DNA of 7,494 bases from JACQAI01 sp035507915. Lineage in GTDB: Bacteria; Pseudomonadota; Alphaproteobacteria; Elsterales; Elsteraceae. This document shows positions 1 through 5,660 of the stretch, piece after piece. The notes beneath the pieces were generated by a model. It did not search any database, was not told the DNA's origin, and worked only from the letters and a program-made list of their open reading frames with translations. Location of the stretch: NCBI GenBank assembly GCA_035507915.1, contig DATJNS010000156.1, positions 1 to 7,494 of the forward strand. The letters run 5' to 3'. The stretch's first letter is position 1, and each line of letters opens with the position of its first letter. The translations under genes were made by a program, and so were the position numbers.

Positions 1-13
1 CACCACGCAAGCG

Positions 14-379
14 CTACTGCCTATCCCAAACGCCATCGACAACCCTGTCCCGGCAAATATCCGGACAGGCTCCTAGCGACAGGAGGAGGGCGCCCGCCGT
101 CAGCACGACGGCGCCGCCGAGGATCACGACGCGCGGGCCCAGGCGGTCGATCAGTCCGGGCGTCAGCGCGATCAAGACGGCGCCGACCAGATAGTAGCTC
201 GTGGTCGCAGTGGCGATCAGCGCCGTCGACCAGCCGTGCTCGGTGCGCAAGGTCGCGAGGAACACCGACTGGCCGTAGAAGCCGAAGCCCCACGCGAGCA
301 CGGCCGAGCAGAAGCAGGCCAGCACCGCCGGCCAGGCGAAGCGGCGCTGCAATTCCACCGAATCCAAAAGTGCCGTCAT
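14..379 (-). pseudogene. Truncated MFS transporter (N-terminal remnant)
   Basis: The translated N-terminus reads as a major facilitator superfamily permease of the inner membrane. Three hydrophobic segments are visible: AWPAVLACFCSAVLAWGFG, the stretch around STALIATATTSYYLVGAVL, and PRVVILGGAVVLTAGALLL. The typical MFS loop DRLGPR lies between the second and third. MFS proteins usually have about 400 residues and 12 helices; here the frame runs only 121 residues. After LLLSLGA the sequence becomes polar and MFS-unlike (CPDICRDRVVDGVWDRQ) and stops. The break falls in a strong inverted repeat at 44-69, which suggests disruption by an insertion or rearrangement. I chose the ATG at 379 because the 14 codons of open frame upstream (from 421) read through a REP-like repeat. 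No strong ribosome binding site is visible. The substrate cannot be told. A compressed deletion or an assembly junction are alternatives to a true pseudogene. Confidence 0.72.
44..69. repeat. Inverted repeat at the MFS breakpoint
   Basis: The arms CCTGTCC (44-50) and GGACAGG (63-69) are perfectly complementary, and GG (52-53) can pair with CC (61-62) after a one-base bulge. This gives a stem of about 9 bp with a 7-base loop, CAAATAT. It sits exactly where the transporter sequence loses family resemblance. No T-run follows on either strand, so a classical intrinsic terminator is unlikely. It could be the end of an insertion element or a small palindromic repeat. The structure is seen; the mobile-element reading is inference. 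Confidence 0.5.
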
Positions 380-391
380 ATCATTCTCATT

Positions 392-425
392 GTCATTGCG
401 AGGAGCGTAGCGACGAAGCAATGAC
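392..425. repeat. REP-like palindromic repeat
   Basis: Perfect 8-base arms GTCATTGC (392-399) and GCAATGAC (418-425) flank an 18-base centre containing GGAGCG and GCGACGAA. The core resembles a high-copy intergenic palindrome that I recall from Bradyrhizobium-like and related alphaproteobacterial genomes, often next to gene ends. It lies between the stop of the NTF2-like gene (440) and the start of the MFS remnant (379), where it could fold in mRNA and limit read-through or stabilise the upstream message. Copy number in the genome cannot be seen from one copy. Confidence 0.65.
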
Positions 426-439
426 GTTCATTAGATTGC

Positions 440-793
440 CTAGCGCGTGACGTGCGCGGACACGCACAACCAGGTGCCGTCGCGGCGCGCCCACACGTCG
501 GTGTAGCGGCCTTGGCGCGTCTCGCCGTTCGGCGTCGTGTAGCGCGTGCGCGCGTGAATGATGGCGACGTCGCCCATCAGGCGGATGCGCACGTCCTCGA
601 TCGAGAGGTTTCGGATCGTCACCGGCCGCGCGGTCTGCTCGAGGAACCGCGCCTTGTCGACCAGCGAGCCGTCGGGGTTCGAGCACAGGAAATCCTCGGC
701 GAGGATCTCGCGAAAGCGACCGACGTCGCTCGCCTGGACCGACCGGATGTAGTCGTCGTTGAGCGCGGTGAGCAGGTCGTGATCGGACGCCAT
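440..793 (-). CDS. NTF2/SnoaL-like small protein (DUF4440 type)
   Basis: This 117-residue protein fits the nuclear transport factor 2-like (SnoaL / DUF4440) fold. It has an N-terminal helix pair (LLTALNDDYIRSVQASDVGRF), the phrase EILAEDFLCSNPDGSLVDKARFLE in relaxed form, and a C-terminal strand run ending YTDVWARRDGTWLCVSAHVTR, which is characteristic of DUF4440 proteins. Length matches the usual 110-140. Members include polyketide cyclases, steroid isomerases and many proteins without known substrate, so no reaction is assigned; it is probably a soluble cytoplasmic protein. I chose the ATG at 793 because an AGGAGG sits at 800-805 with a 6-base spacer. An earlier in-frame ATG at 826 would place that site inside the gene. 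It is divergent from the LysR-family gene at 898, a layout in which the regulator commonly controls its neighbour. Confidence 0.85.
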   Translation of the reverse strand: MASDHDLLTALNDDYIRSVQASDVGRFREILAEDFLCSNPDGSLVDKARFLEQTARPVTIRNLSIEDVRIRLMGDVAIIHARTRYTTPNGETRQGRYTDVWARRDGTWLCVSAHVTR

Positions 794-799
794 GGCGGG

Positions 800-805
800 C
801 CTCCT
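800..805 (-). promoter_or_regulatory. Shine-Dalgarno site of the NTF2-like gene
   Basis: A consensus AGGAGG on the minus strand lies 6 bases before the ATG at 793. It decides the start against the upstream in-frame ATG at 826. Confidence 0.8.
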
Positions 806-815
806 GGTATGACGC

Positions 816-827
816 ATTGGAGCCAAT
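816..827. promoter_or_regulatory. Perfect dyad ATTGG-AG-CCAAT, candidate operator
   Basis: Five-base arms ATTGG (816-820) and CCAAT (823-827) form a perfect inverted repeat around AG in the divergent region between the NTF2-like and LysR-family genes. On the minus strand a TTGTCA (848-853) followed after 17 bases by CAGATT (825-830) is a weak promoter candidate for the NTF2-like gene. The dyad would then overlap its -10 region, a position suited to repression. The dyad is seen; promoter and regulator assignment are inference. Confidence 0.4.
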
Positions 828-849
828 CTGGTGCGTTCCTAGGCGGCTG

Positions 850-864
850 ACAAATCACGATTGT
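850..864. promoter_or_regulatory. Imperfect dyad, possible LysR-type binding site
   Basis: ACAAA-TCACG-ATTGT is an inverted repeat with four of five arm positions paired. It lies about 34 bases upstream of the LysR-family start at 898 and roughly midway between the two divergent genes. LysR-family proteins usually bind imperfect AT-biased dyads (T-N11-A type) in such positions and autoregulate from them. This is the most AT-rich part of an otherwise GC-rich intergenic stretch. The role is inferred. Confidence 0.3.
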
Positions 865-897
865 TGCGGCGTCGGAATAGCCTGCCTAACTTGATGC

Positions 898-1821
898 ATG
901 ACCGTCAGGTTGCCGCCGCTGCCGGCGCTGCGCGCCTTCGTGGCCGCCGCGGAGCATCTCAGCTTCAAGCAGGCTGCCGACCTGCTGAACGTCACGCCGG
1001 GCGCGATCAGCCAGCAGATCAAGAGCCTCGAGACGGCGCTGGGCGCGCGCCTGTTCGTGCGCTTCAACCGCCGTCTGCAGCTGACCGCGGCGGGCGCCGC
1101 CTATCTGCCGCCGATCCGCGCGGCGTTCGACGAGATCGCCGGCGCGACCAGCCGGCTCAAGGGCGCGCAGCAGCAGCTGCACGTCAGCGCGCCGCCGTCG
1201 TTCGCGGCGCAATGGCTGCTGCCGCGGCTCGAGCGCTTCCGCGCGCTGCATCCGGCGCTCGATCTCGCGATCGAGGCGACCATGGGCCTGGCCAACTTCC
1301 GCGACGACGAGATCGACGTCGCGATCCGCTACGGCCGCGGCCGCTACGCCGGGCTGCGCAGCGATCGCCTGTTCCCGGTGCGGCTGATCCCGGTCTGCAG
1401 CCCCGCCTTGGTGCGCGGATCGAGCGCCGCGGCCAGGCGAGCGGCGCTGCGCAGCCAGCCGCTGCTGCACGACAAGGCGCGGCGCAACTGGCGCTTGTGG
1501 CTGGCCGCCCAGGGCATCGACGACGTCAATGCGGCGCGCGGACCGAGCTTCAGCGACCAGACCTTCATGTTGCAGGCCGCCGCGCTCGGCCAAGGCATCG
1601 CGCTGGCGCCCGACATGCTGGTGGCGGACGACGTCGCCGCCGGTCGGTTGGTCGCGTTGTCGGACGCCGGCTGGCCGACCCAATCGGCCTATTGGTGCGT
1701 GACGCCGGAGGCCCAGCGCGATCCCCACAAGGTCGCCGCGTTCCGTGCCTGGCTGCTCGCCGAGGCGCGCCGCGCGGCCGCGCAGGCTCAGCCCGCGGCC
1801 GACAGCGCCGGGCGCGCGTAG
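898..1821 (+). CDS. LysR-family transcriptional regulator, GcvA type
   Basis: This 307-residue protein matches LysR-family length. Residues about 8-66 form the winged helix-turn-helix: LRAFVAAAEHLSFKQAADLL, then NVTPGAISQQIKSLE, then the wing LGARLFVRFNRRLQLTAAG. The rest is the two-lobed effector-binding domain. FRDDEIDVAIRYGRGRY at 134-150 and the SAPPSFAAQWLLPRL opening are hallmarks of the GcvA (glycine cleavage activator-like) subgroup, which is very large in proteobacteria and mostly of unknown effector, so the name GcvA itself is not justified. The start has no good ribosome binding site; the ATG at 898 is chosen because the helix-turn-helix begins at the expected distance. The Arg/Ala-rich tail overlaps the convergent membrane protein gene by 34 bp. 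The likely target is the divergent NTF2-like gene, with autoregulation. Confidence 0.92.
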   Translation: MTVRLPPLPALRAFVAAAEHLSFKQAADLLNVTPGAISQQIKSLETALGARLFVRFNRRLQLTAAGAAYLPPIRAAFDEIAGATSRLKGAQQQLHVSAPPSFAAQWLLPRLERFRALHPALDLAIEATMGLANFRDDEIDVAIRYGRGRYAGLRSDRLFPVRLIPVCSPALVRGSSAAARRAALRSQPLLHDKARRNWRLWLAAQGIDDVNAARGPSFSDQTFMLQAAALGQGIALAPDMLVADDVAAGRLVALSDAGWPTQSAYWCVTPEAQRDPHKVAAFRAWLLAEARRAAAQAQPAADSAGRA

Positions 1822-2594
1822 GCGCGCCACGCCATCATCGCGCCGGCCCACGCGAGCGAGCTTGCCAGCGCGGCGAGGAAACCGAACACCACGTCGATCG
1901 GCACCAGCCAATGCAAGGTGACGAGCGCGAGCACGAAGCCCGGCATGGCGCGCAGCGCGGTCGCCATGGTCGCCGCCGCCGCCGGGCCGCCGAGCCGCGC
2001 ATGGGTGATCGCCGTCAGGCTGGCGACCGCGATCGGGAACACCAGCGCGATGCCGGTCAGGCTCGGGCCGAGGAGGCGGCTCGCCGTGACGATGCCGGCG
2101 GTCACGCAGCCGATCAGCAGCGCGCGGATCGGCAGGTCGAGCCAGTGGCGCGCCGCCCGCCGCGCCGGAACGTCGCGCTCGCTGTTGCGCGTCAAGACGC
2201 AGCACGCGCCGATCGTCGCCAGATTGGCGAGCAGGACGGGACCGGCCGTCCAGGCGATCGGCCGGACCAGCAGCACGATGGCGATCCAGCACGCGACGGC
2301 ACCGCCCAGCGTGACGAGCAGCGAGCGGGTCGGCGCCAGCCGCACCACGACGAGAATGAAGAGGTTGACCGCGATGGTCGCGCCGAGGCTGGCGAGCGCG
2401 CTCGCGGCGACGAAGCGCGCATCCTCCTGCAGCGCGAGCAGCACGTAGCCCGGTCCGGCGCCGATCGGCAACGCGCACAACAGCCCGCCCCAATAGGGTC
2501 CGCCGCGCTCGATCGCGAGCGAGGCCGCGACCACGACCGAGACCGTCGCCGCGATCTTGACGAGCAGCGCGAGCCAGAACGGATCGAGAAGCAT
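1788..2594 (-). CDS. Polytopic membrane protein with two GlpM/DUF3147-like halves
   Basis: This 268-residue, strongly hydrophobic protein has about eight predicted membrane segments. I do not recognise a characterised function. The two halves look alike: GPYWGGLLCALPIGA (32-46) lines up with GPSLTGIALVFPIAV (176-190). In each half a hydrophobic helix precedes the motif and two or three follow, with a charged linker at about 135-155 between the halves. The GP..xG.....PI pattern recalls the short GlpM / DUF3147 membrane proteins, so this may be a fused tandem duplication of that type; this is inference by eye. The ATG at 2594 has only a weak ribosome binding site. It lies 66 bases after the desaturase B stop on the same strand and could be the last gene of that operon. 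Its 3' end overlaps the LysR-family gene, tail to tail. Confidence 0.7.
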   Translation of the reverse strand: MLLDPFWLALLVKIAATVSVVVAASLAIERGGPYWGGLLCALPIGAGPGYVLLALQEDARFVAASALASLGATIAVNLFILVVVRLAPTRSLLVTLGGAVACWIAIVLLVRPIAWTAGPVLLANLATIGACCVLTRNSERDVPARRAARHWLDLPIRALLIGCVTAGIVTASRLLGPSLTGIALVFPIAVASLTAITHARLGGPAAAATMATALRAMPGFVLALVTLHWLVPIDVVFGFLAALASSLAWAGAMMAWRAYARPALSAAG

Positions 2595-2660
2595 GCCGGA
2601 CGGTTAGCGCGCCGGCCGCCGGCCGACAAGCGCGAAGTGTCGCTGCGACGTCGGCGGCCG

Positions 2661-3554
2661 CTAGCGGGCTCGAAGATCCCGCAGGAGACCGCGATGCACG
2701 GCGAGGTAGCCGGGCGCGCGCACCCGGATGCGGTCGCGGATCAGCGCATCGAGCCGCGGCAGCGCGTGGAACGGCACCGACGGGTAGGCGTGATGCGCCG
2801 TGTGCAAGGGCATGTTCCAGGTCAAGCGGCGCAGCGCCGCGGTGGTGTCGGTCGTGCGCGTGTTGGCGAACATGTCGGCGGCGTAGGCGCAGCCGGTGTG
2901 CTCGGCGTGGAGGAACAGCCGGAGGAACGGCTGGCCCGCGATCGCGGGAAGGACCCAGTAATAGAGCGCATCGGCGCGACCGAGCGTCAGCGACAACGCG
3001 AGGATCGCCAGATAGAGCGCCCACAGCGCGCGTGCCTCGCGCACGATGGCGCGGTGCTGCGCCGGCGGGATGAACGGCTCCGGCACGCGCCCGGTCAGCG
3101 CGTGGCGCAAGGTGCCCTTGATGCGGGCGCGCCAGTTCGGCAGCCCGGAGACGAACCACAGCCAGCTCGCGAGCGACGCCGCCTTGGGGGTCAGGAGCTC
3201 GGGATCGCGCGCCGGGTCCTGGGTGAAGCGGTGGTGGGCGAAGTGGAACAGCCGGAAATAGCCGGCCGGCAGCATCAGGAGGGCGCCGGTGATCCAGGCG
3301 ACCGTGTCGTTGAGCCAACGGCTGGCGAACGGCGTGCGATGCACGCTTTCGTGCAGCGCGCAGAACAGGAAATCGAGCACCGCGCCGTGCAGCACGATCG
3401 CCGGCGCCGCCCACCACGTGCCGAGGCTGGCGTTGACCAGCGTGCCGGTCAGCGTCAACAGCATGAGATGGGTCGCGAGCTGCACGAGGCCGCGCATGTC
3501 CGAGCGGCGCGACAGCGCGAGCACCGTCGCGCGCGCCAGCCCCGGCACCTCCAT
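2661..3554 (-). CDS. Membrane fatty acid desaturase B
   Basis: This is a di-iron integral-membrane desaturase/hydroxylase, 297 residues from the chosen start. The histidine boxes are complete: HESVH at 68-72, HFAHH at 104-108 (followed by RFTQDPARDPEL), and HTAHH at 251-255 in the context NMPLHTAHHAYPSVPFHALP. An extra HAEHTG lies at 216-221. Hydrophobic segments surround the first box and fall between the second and third. Such enzymes use O2 and reduced ferredoxin or cytochrome to introduce double bonds or hydroxyls into acyl lipids or related lipids in the inner membrane; the substrate cannot be read here. The frame is open to an ATG at 3644, but the first 30 residues then look unlike the family. 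A promoter-like CTGACG-N17-TATAGC (3604-3576) and a GGAAA before the ATG favour 3554. If 3644 is right, the gap to desaturase A is only 27 bases. Confidence 0.88.
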   Translation of the reverse strand: MEVPGLARATVLALSRRSDMRGLVQLATHLMLLTLTGTLVNASLGTWWAAPAIVLHGAVLDFLFCALHESVHRTPFASRWLNDTVAWITGALLMLPAGYFRLFHFAHHRFTQDPARDPELLTPKAASLASWLWFVSGLPNWRARIKGTLRHALTGRVPEPFIPPAQHRAIVREARALWALYLAILALSLTLGRADALYYWVLPAIAGQPFLRLFLHAEHTGCAYAADMFANTRTTDTTAALRRLTWNMPLHTAHHAYPSVPFHALPRLDALIRDRIRVRAPGYLAVHRGLLRDLRAR

Positions 3555-3575
3555 TGCGTCGATTTCCACGCGCAA

Positions 3576-3604
3576 GCTATAGCAACCCGCGGCTGGTCCG
3601 TCAG
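3576..3604 (-). promoter_or_regulatory. Putative promoter of desaturase B
   Basis: On the minus strand, CTGACG (3604-3599) and TATAGC (3581-3576) are separated by 17 bases, each matching four of six positions of the sigma-70 consensus. The spacer contains GCCGCGGGTT, which recurs before desaturase A. The predicted transcript start is about 15 bases before the ATG at 3554. Confidence 0.4.
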
Positions 3605-3671
3605 CGTCGGGGCCGCGCGCCGACGGGAGGATCGACGGGGTCATGGGCGACCCCGCGCGGCCCCGCAGTCG

Positions 3672-4574
3672 CTAGTGGATCGGGTGGACCGGGACGAACA
3701 CCGGCTTGACGAGCCAGCGGCGGGCGATCTCGCCGTAGCCGCGGAAGTGGAAGCCGCCGTTGTGGTCGAGCAGCTTGGCGCGGTTGTCGCGCCAGAAGCG
3801 CGGCAGCTCGTACCACGGCATGGTCGGCTTCAGATGATGGGCGACGTGCAGGTTGTTCCACAGGAAGAGCAGGCCGAACAGCCAGTTGGACTCGACGATC
3901 GCGGTGCGCTCGCCCGGCCGCCGCCCGGCACGATGCTCGATGAAGGCGCGCAACAGGCCGAGGCTGAAGCCGGGATATGCGATCACGAGCACGTAGTGCC
4001 ACCAGGGCATGCCGCAGACGCCCGAGATGAACCAGAACAGCGCGCCGACCGCGACGACGTGGATCGCCCAGTGCGGCAAGTGGGAGCGATCGCCGCGGCG
4101 CACGCGCGCGGTCTCGCGCTGGGCGAGCTTGACGAGGCGGAGCAGCGGGCCGATCGCGAGCCGGCCGACCAGGGTCTGGTTGACGAGCAGGACGGCGCGC
4201 CCGAGCCGGCTCATGCGCCGCCACTCGTCCTGGCGCACGTAGTAGCCCTCGGTGTCCTCGCCCGGCACGGTCAGGTGGGTGTTGCGGTGATGGATCGAAT
4301 GGCTCTTGCGATAGAGCGGGTAGGGGAACCACAGGCCGAGCGGCGGGAACGCGATCGCGAAGCGCAGCCAGGCCGGCGCGGCGCGGAAGCCGTGGATGGT
4401 CTCGTGCTGCAGCGAGAACTGCCAGGCGATCAGATAGGCGCCGATCGGCAGCTGGAGCCACCAGGGGATCGCGCGATGGCACCAGATCAAGAGGAACCAG
4501 GCGCCGTAGATCGCCGCGGCGACCAGCCAGGTCGGCCCTTCCAGCGCCCAGAATTTGCGCGCGATGGCATGCAT
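3672..4574 (-). CDS. Membrane fatty acid desaturase A
   Basis: This is a second di-iron membrane desaturase, 300 residues, clearly distinct from desaturase B. Its boxes are HETIH (57-61, followed by G), HSIHHRNTH (92-100) and HVAHH (243-247) in the context WNNLHVAHHLKPTMPWYELP. EHR at 213-215 may supply another ligand. Tryptophan-rich hydrophobic segments lie at about 15-50, 68-88 and 168-210. The NNLHxxHH...PWYELP ending is typical of a group of proteobacterial fatty acid desaturases of about 300 residues, also distantly related to carotenoid hydroxylases. The product is probably a modified membrane lipid. A GTG at 4586 extends the frame by four residues but overlaps a TATAGT -10-like element, so I prefer the ATG at 4574, preceded by a weak GGCGAG. 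It is followed by desaturase B and preceded by a GGDEF gene on the same strand. Confidence 0.88.
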   Translation of the reverse strand: MHAIARKFWALEGPTWLVAAAIYGAWFLLIWCHRAIPWWLQLPIGAYLIAWQFSLQHETIHGFRAAPAWLRFAIAFPPLGLWFPYPLYRKSHSIHHRNTHLTVPGEDTEGYYVRQDEWRRMSRLGRAVLLVNQTLVGRLAIGPLLRLVKLAQRETARVRRGDRSHLPHWAIHVVAVGALFWFISGVCGMPWWHYVLVIAYPGFSLGLLRAFIEHRAGRRPGERTAIVESNWLFGLLFLWNNLHVAHHLKPTMPWYELPRFWRDNRAKLLDHNGGFHFRGYGEIARRWLVKPVFVPVHPIH

Positions 4575-4584
4575 GACGCTCGCC

Positions 4585-4604
4585 ACTATAGCCGAACCCG
4601 CGGC
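4585..4604 (-). promoter_or_regulatory. Putative promoter element of desaturase A
   Basis: The minus strand reads GCCGCGGGTTCGGCTATAGT. TATAGT (4590-4585) matches five of six -10 positions. The sequence from GCCGCGGGTT to CTATAG repeats that before desaturase B with only a two-base CG insertion. No good -35 hexamer is seen. If used, the transcript would start only a few bases before the ATG at 4574, giving a very short leader. Confidence 0.35.
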
Positions 4605-4617
4605 GATCGGGTTGCGC

Positions 4618-4634
4618 CGCGCCGTGGCGGCGCG
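4618..4634. other. GC hairpin between the GGDEF and desaturase A genes
   Basis: CGCGCCG (4618-4624) and CGGCGCG (4628-4634) form a perfect 7-bp stem with the loop TGG, just after the GGDEF stop. No T-run follows on the minus strand, so it is not a classical terminator. It could attenuate read-through or protect an mRNA end. Confidence 0.3.
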
Positions 4635-4644
4635 CGGATCGGCG

Positions 4645-5499
4645 TCAGGCCGGCGCGAGGTTGCCGTTGAGCGGCAGGTCGACGACGCGGTTGCGGCCGC
4701 CCTCCTTGGCGCGGTAGAGCGCCTGGTCGGCGGTCTCCATGACCTGGTCGAACGCCTTGCCGCGGCGATAGGTCGAGACGCCGATGCTGACCGTGAAGCG
4801 CACGGGGCCTTGCTCGGTCGCGACCTCGTTCTGCTCGACCGCCTGCCGGATGCGCTCGGCGACGATGAGCGCGCCCTCGCGATCGGTCTGCGGCAGGGTC
4901 AGCACGAATTCCTCGCCGCCGAAGCGCGCCAGGATGTCGTGCGGCCGCAGCGCCTTGTTGCATACCGCCGCGAGCGCCTTGATCGCCAGGTCGCCGATCG
5001 GATGGCCGTAGGTGTCGTTGATCCTCTTGAAATGATCGATGTCGAGCATCAGGACCGAGAACACGAGATCGTGGCGCCGCGAGCGCGTTTCCTCGCGGCT
5101 CGACAGCGCCATGAAGTGCCGGCGGTTGAGCAGCCCGGTCAGCGAGTCGGTGACCGACTCGATCAGCAGCCGGTGCTCGTGCGCCGCCAGCTTCACCATG
5201 CCGAACGCCACGACGATGATCGTGATGATCGAGAACACGCGGTTGGTGACGCCGTCCATGATGTCGGCGGGCGGATCGATCAGATAGCCGGCCACCGCGA
5301 GGAACACCGCGAATGCGGTGAAGCTCCACAGCAGCAGCCGCGAGCGAACCCGATAGAGCGTCATCAACACGATCGGGTAGAGCTGCGCCTCGTTCATCTC
5401 GACCGAGGTGATGATGTCGGAGGTGAACAAGCCCAGGCACATCAGGGCCGCTACCGCCGCGCGTCCCACGGTCGGTACTTTCAACCAAAGCTCAAGCAT
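4645..5499 (-). CDS. Membrane-anchored GGDEF diguanylate cyclase
   Basis: The 284-residue protein has an N-terminal membrane part (hydrophobic stretches at about 13-33, 38-49, 54-74 and 87-105) and a C-terminal GGDEF domain (about 115-275). The active-site signature is GGEEF at 194-198. Upstream lie TDSLTGLLNRR (117-127), the metal-binding LDIDHFKRIND (152-162) and YGH. The inhibitory RxxD site is present as RPHD at 185-188, five residues before GGEEF as in PleD. It should therefore make cyclic di-GMP from two GTP and be feedback-inhibited by it. No EAL or recognised sensory domain is seen; the membrane part may sense a signal in the envelope. It heads a same-strand run with two desaturases, 70 bases upstream of desaturase A. 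It is divergent from the alcohol dehydrogenase. The start at 5499 follows a palindrome and no clear ribosome binding site. Confidence 0.93.
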   Translation of the reverse strand: MLELWLKVPTVGRAAVAALMCLGLFTSDIITSVEMNEAQLYPIVLMTLYRVRSRLLLWSFTAFAVFLAVAGYLIDPPADIMDGVTNRVFSIITIIVVAFGMVKLAAHEHRLLIESVTDSLTGLLNRRHFMALSSREETRSRRHDLVFSVLMLDIDHFKRINDTYGHPIGDLAIKALAAVCNKALRPHDILARFGGEEFVLTLPQTDREGALIVAERIRQAVEQNEVATEQGPVRFTVSIGVSTYRRGKAFDQVMETADQALYRAKEGGRNRVVDLPLNGNLAPA

Positions 5500-5660
5500 C
5501 CACGGGCCCGTTTCTTCCCTTTTTGTAGTTAGCTCGCAATTTCGGGGCGAGGGAAGCCGCCAAAGGTCGCAGCAGCCCTGTGCCGCCGCACGGTTGCCAA
5601 CGCGCCGGGCGCTGCGCGAGCATGCGGCTGGGGACCAGGCTGGGCACCAGGGAGGACGGC
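5500..5660. promoter_or_regulatory. Divergent intergenic region, GGDEF / alcohol dehydrogenase
   Basis: This 161-bp stretch separates two divergent genes and must hold both promoters. It contains a perfect 10-bp palindrome ACGGGCCCGT (5502-5511) two bases before the GGDEF start codon and an AT-richer tract at about 5511-5542. I could not pick out convincing -35/-10 pairs on either strand. The GGAGG at 5651-5655 is the ribosome binding site of the dehydrogenase. The open frame extends upstream from 5661 to a GTG at 5580, but that part looks non-coding. Confidence 0.45.
5651..5655 (+). promoter_or_regulatory. Ribosome binding site of the alcohol dehydrogenase
   Basis: GGAGG lies five bases before the ATG at 5661. 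It selects this start over the GTG at 5580, which would add 27 residues unlike the family, and over the ATG at 5667. Confidence 0.75.

Noticed and set aside
380..421. An upstream start for the MFS remnant at 421
   Set aside because: The added residues MLRRYAPRNDNEND come from the REP-like repeat, not from a transporter.
2595..2660. Short GC palindromes between desaturase B and the membrane protein gene, such as GTCGCTGCGAC (2639-2649)
   Set aside because: Too short and too expected in GC-rich DNA to call an operator or terminator; no T-run follows.
886..3417. An 843-codon open frame on the minus strand
   Set aside because: It overlaps desaturase B, the membrane protein and the LysR-family gene in other frames. 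It gives Arg/Ala-rich sequence with no recognisable domain, whereas the overlapped genes have intact motifs.
3555..3644. The longer N-terminus of desaturase B from 3644
   Set aside because: It contains a promoter-like element and reads unlike the family. A GGGG before 3644 keeps it possible, so this is a preference, not a firm exclusion.
861..4670. A 1269-codon open frame on the plus strand
   Set aside because: From 1788 on it lies in the exact codon register opposite three real minus-strand genes, all in the same frame. Its stops would correspond to TTA, CTA and TCA codons, which this GC-rich genome avoids. The product is Arg/Ala/Gln-rich low-complexity sequence without domains.
4555..5532. 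A 325-codon plus-strand frame over the GGDEF gene
   Set aside because: It is the in-register antisense of the GGDEF coding sequence, which has full catalytic motifs.
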